Origin: Pseudomonadota bacterium
GTDB taxonomy: Bacteria; Pseudomonadota; Gammaproteobacteria; Burkholderiales; Burkholderiaceae_C
Assembly (NCBI GenBank): GCA_018242005.1
Contig: JAFECU010000302.1
Location: 1-40,932, forward strand
Length of the DNA stretch: 40,932 nt
Direction: 5' to 3'
Both the position numbers and the translations under genes were made by a program. Shown one piece after another: positions 38,614 through 40,932 of this stretch (its first letter is position 1; each line of letters starts with the position of its first letter). A model generated the notes under the pieces. The model saw only the letters and a list, made by a program, of their open reading frames with translations. It had not been told where the DNA came from and searched no databases.

Positions 38614-39759
38614 ATGGCCACCAAGCACCACGCCCCCGTCCACATCCCCAGCACGCAGCACAGCGCACCGCTGAGTGCGCAGCAGAAGAAGTTCAACCGC
38701 CACATAGAACGCATCGCGCAGCAGCGCGAGTTGCTGGCCGACTGGGAGCTGGCCATAGCCAGCTTCCGCGAGCGCCACGCACGCGAATTCGTGCCGCAGC
38801 AGGACGCCTACCGCGCGCTGCTCATTGAGCTCGTGCAGCTCCTGGACGAGGCCAGCGACAACAAGAAGCTCGCCAAGGCCGACCGCCGCACGCTCGGCGA
38901 GGCCATCACCGACCGGCTGGCCGTGCTGATCGACGCCGTAGCCGACGAGGCCACGCGCGAGCAGCTCAAGCAGATCTACAACCGCCACAGCGGCAGCGAC
39001 TACGACGCCGAGGAAGCCGAGGGCAACGACATCGCCAAGGAGATGGCGCAGGCCATGGCCAAGGACTTCTTCGGCGTGGACGTGGACCTGCAGGATGCCG
39101 ACATGGACTCGCCCGAGGACTTTCTGCGCCGCCTGCAGGAGCAGCTCGATGCCCAGCAGGCGCAGCAGGACGAGGCCGCCCGGCAGCGCGAGGCCCAGCG
39201 CGCCGCCCGGCCACGCAAGCCCAGCGCACGCGAGCGCAAGGCCCAGGAGGAGGCGGCGCAGGCCACGCAGTCGGTGCGCGAGATCTACCGCAAGCTCGCC
39301 AGCCACCTGCACCCCGACCGCGAGACCGACCCCGACGAGCGCGCGCGCAAGACGGCGCTGATGCAGCGCGTGAACCAGGCCTACCAGGACAACAAGCTGC
39401 TCGACCTGCTGCAGCTGCAGCTCGAGGTCGAGCAGATCGACCCCGAACACATCGCCGGCCTGAGCGAGGAGCGCCTCAAGCACTACAACCGCGTGCTCGC
39501 CGAACAGCTCCGGGAGCTGCAGCAGGAGGTGCGCGCGGTGCAGGACCAGTTCACCTTCGCGTTCGGGCTCGACCCCTACCGCAGCCACAAGCCCGCGAGC
39601 CTGATGCGCGAGCTGCGCACGCAGCTGCAAATCATCGAACACGAAAACCTGCGACTGCGCCGGGAGCTCGCCATGCTGCGCACCGACCCCAGCGCGCTCA
39701 AGGCCTGGATCAGGGCCGAGCGCATGCAGCAGAAGGCGCAGCAGGACGATTGGTATTGA
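38614..39759 (+). CDS. J-domain protein of unknown function
   Basis: This 381-residue protein is mostly charged helix. Residues about 20-130 are helical, and 170-218 are a Gln/Ala/Arg-rich stretch. A J-domain-like segment at about 220-275 has helix II VREIYRKLASHLHPDRETDP with the HPD motif at 233-235 and helix III after it. A coiled-coil tail (about 285-375) follows. There is no zinc-finger or client-binding domain of classical DnaJ, so it would be a specialised DnaK partner. I chose the ATG at 38614; a GTG at 38587 adds 9 residues. No signal peptide. It lies 39 bases after cysK and may be cotranscribed. Confidence 0.78.
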   Translation: MATKHHAPVHIPSTQHSAPLSAQQKKFNRHIERIAQQRELLADWELAIASFRERHAREFVPQQDAYRALLIELVQLLDEASDNKKLAKADRRTLGEAITDRLAVLIDAVADEATREQLKQIYNRHSGSDYDAEEAEGNDIAKEMAQAMAKDFFGVDVDLQDADMDSPEDFLRRLQEQLDAQQAQQDEAARQREAQRAARPRKPSARERKAQEEAAQATQSVREIYRKLASHLHPDRETDPDERARKTALMQRVNQAYQDNKLLDLLQLQLEVEQIDPEHIAGLSEERLKHYNRVLAEQLRELQQEVRAVQDQFTFAFGLDPYRSHKPASLMRELRTQLQIIEHENLRLRRELAMLRTDPSALKAWIRAERMQQKAQQDDWY

Positions 39760-39809
39760 CGCCCTGGGAGCGCCAAATTTGCCTCAAGCAGCGATACCTG
39801 TTGACCCCG

Positions 39810-39833
39810 TCATCCCCGCGAAGGCGGGGATGA
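39810..39833. repeat. ATCCCCGC palindromic repeat
   Basis: TCATCCCCGC (39810-39819), loop GAAG and GCGGGGATGA (39824-39833) form a perfect 10-base stem. Sequences of the form GTCATCCCCGCGAAGGCGGG are widespread repeats in proteobacteria. It may also terminate the J-domain transcript, but there is no T-run. Confidence 0.7.
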
Positions 39834-39872
39834 AGGCGGGCAGCAGGTTTGGCAAAACGCATTTGGTCTAAC

Positions 39873-39921
39873 AAATTGATAGCTGCCCGCGCTTTGCCAG
39901 CAAGCGCCAGAGCCATATTTC
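39873..39921 (-). repeat. Hairpin-repeat family, intergenic copy
   Basis: The minus strand reads ATATGGCTCTGGCGCTTGC, TGGCAAAGCGCGGG, CAGCTATCAATTT. It is the clearest copy, with a GCGCTT/AAGCGC stem, and it matches those in dapF and the hslV-hslU spacer. It lies in the 224-base gap before the FAD oxidoreductase; nothing else is seen there apart from the palindrome at 39810. Confidence 0.7.
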
Positions 39922-39983
39922 ATCCATAGTCAACAACCCGGGGTGCTACCATGGCGCCCCTTTTTGCTTGATCACCACAAGCC

Positions 39984-40932
39984 ATGATCCGCCTCGCCGA
40001 ACTGCGCCTGCCCCTGGCGGCGCTCCCCCTCGATCCCGAACAACACCCCGACGCCGCGCTGTGCCAACTCACCGCCCAGGCCCTGGGCGTGGCGATCGAC
40101 GCCATCGCCCGGCTGCAGGTGCACAAGCGCAGCTTTGACGCGCGCAAGGCCGACCTGCTGGCGGTCTACATCGTCGACGTGACCCTGGCCGACACGGCGC
40201 AGGAGGCCGCGCTGCTCGCGCGCCACGCCGGCAACCCGCACATCCTGGCCACGCCCGACATGGCCTGGCGCCCCGTGGGCCGCGCGCCGGCGGGCATCGC
40301 CGAGCGCCCCGTGGTCGTGGGCTTTGGCCCCTGCGGCATCTTTGCCGCGCTGGTGCTGGCGCAGATGGGTTTCAAACCCATCGTGCTCGAGCGCGGCAAG
40401 GCCGTGCGCGAGCGCACGCAGGACACCTGGGGCCTGTGGCGCCAGCGCGAACTCAATCCCGAATCCAACGTGCAGTTTGGCGAGGGCGGCGCCGGCACCT
40501 TCTCGGACGGCAAGCTCTACAGCCAGATCAAGGACCCGCGCCACCTGGGGCGCAAGGTGCTGCAGGAGTTCGTGGACGCGGGCGCCCCGCCCGAGATCCT
40601 GTACGCCGCGCACCCGCACATCGGCACCTTCCGCCTGGTCAAGATGGTGCAGGCGCTGCGCGCGCAAATCATCGCCCTGGGCGGCGAGGTGCGCTTCGAG
40701 CAGCGCGTGACCGACATCGTTCTGCAGGGCCGCCGGCTGCGCGCGCTGCGCGTGCTCGACCTGCGGACGGGGCAGGAAAGCGAGCTCGCCACCTCGCACG
40801 CCATCATCGCCCTGGGCCACAGCGCGCGCGACAGCTTTGCCATGCTGAATGCGCGCGGCGTGGCCATGCAGGCCAAGCCGTTTTCCATCGGCGTGCGCAT
40901 CGAGCACCCGCAAAGCGTGATCGACGCGGCGC
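39984..40932 (+). CDS. COG2509-type FAD-dependent oxidoreductase (5' part)
   Basis: The first 316 codons are present and the gene runs off the window. The N-terminal 100 residues form a small domain (LQVHKRSFDARKADLLAVYI) seen on this family. The FAD-binding motif GFGPCGIFAA is at 113-122, followed by VLERGKAVRERTQD (134-147) and the family block QFGEGGAGTFSDGKLYSQIK. The region SHAIIALGHSARDSFAMLNA is the later nucleotide-binding segment. These are uncharacterised flavin dehydrogenases; the substrate is unknown. The ATG at 39984 gives the expected N-terminus; the opposite strand also has a long open frame here, which I reject. Confidence 0.9.
   Translation, partial: MIRLAELRLPLAALPLDPEQHPDAALCQLTAQALGVAIDAIARLQVHKRSFDARKADLLAVYIVDVTLADTAQEAALLARHAGNPHILATPDMAWRPVGRAPAGIAERPVVVGFGPCGIFAALVLAQMGFKPIVLERGKAVRERTQDTWGLWRQRELNPESNVQFGEGGAGTFSDGKLYSQIKDPRHLGRKVLQEFVDAGAPPEILYAAHPHIGTFRLVKMVQALRAQIIALGGEVRFEQRVTDIVLQGRRLRALRVLDLRTGQESELATSHAIIALGHSARDSFAMLNARGVAMQAKPFSIGVRIEHPQSVIDAA

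Noticed and set aside
39972-40913. A 313-codon minus-strand frame at the right end
   Set aside because: It is antisense to the FAD oxidoreductase, whose motifs (GFGPCG, QFGEGGAGTFSDGK) are unmistakable.

Overview
The window looks like chromosomal core sequence from a high-GC betaproteobacterium of the Comamonadaceae (Acidovorax / Alicycliphilus / Diaphorobacter-like). I judge this from the gene families, the dcw cluster ending in ftsZ-lpxC, a DksA with a one-cysteine zinc-finger region, DUF484-xerC next to dapF, and interspersed palindromic repeats that I remember as typical of that family. The genus cannot be fixed by reading alone.

Layout. 1-2650: a degraded REP-associated (RAYT/Y1) transposase remnant, a methyltransferase-DUF1415 pair, and an intact RAYT transposase between short inverted repeats. 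2810-4482: a divergent HxlR-type regulator and SAM methyltransferase with a palindromic operator candidate between them. 4570-6622: thiC under a TPP riboswitch. 6656-25690: a complete dcw cell-division and cell-wall cluster on the minus strand, read from right to left as mraZ-rsmH-ftsL-ftsI-murE-murF-mraY-murD-ftsW-murG-murC-ddl-ftsQ-ftsA-ftsZ-lpxC plus a 57-residue membrane protein. Almost all junctions from rsmH to ftsQ overlap by 1-10 bases. It starts at a promoter carrying four AGTG boxes at exact 10-base spacing, the likely MraZ operator. 25833-30267: dksA, a STAS-like protein of unknown role, and the hslVU protease genes. 30313-34355: a His-rich COG0523 GTPase, a small conserved-looking protein, xerC, a DUF484 protein and dapF. 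34410-36982 (plus strand): a Nudix-metallo-beta-lactamase fusion and an RluF-like protein that has lost its catalytic Asp. 36992-37499: the RNase P RNA and a 56-residue membrane protein. 37654-40932: cysK, a J-domain protein and the start of a COG2509 FAD oxidoreductase that runs off the window.

How the genes work together. The central block makes UDP-MurNAc-pentapeptide (MurC, MurD, MurE, MurF, Ddl), converts it to lipid I and II (MraY, MurG), polymerises and crosslinks septal wall (FtsW, FtsI) and builds the divisome (FtsZ, FtsA, FtsQ, FtsL). DapF outside the cluster supplies the meso-diaminopimelate used by MurE, and LpxC commits to lipid A synthesis.

The most unusual signal is not a new gene system but repeats. 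At least three short palindromic repeat families recur here, and copies appear to lie in frame inside murE, murF and dapF, adding extra peptide to essential enzymes. Another copy fills most of the hslV-hslU spacer. Other points of note are two small two-helix membrane proteins, the degenerate pseudouridine synthase, the long N-terminal tail on MurD and the Ala/Arg tail on FtsQ. I saw no CRISPR array, tRNA gene, prophage or defence island.
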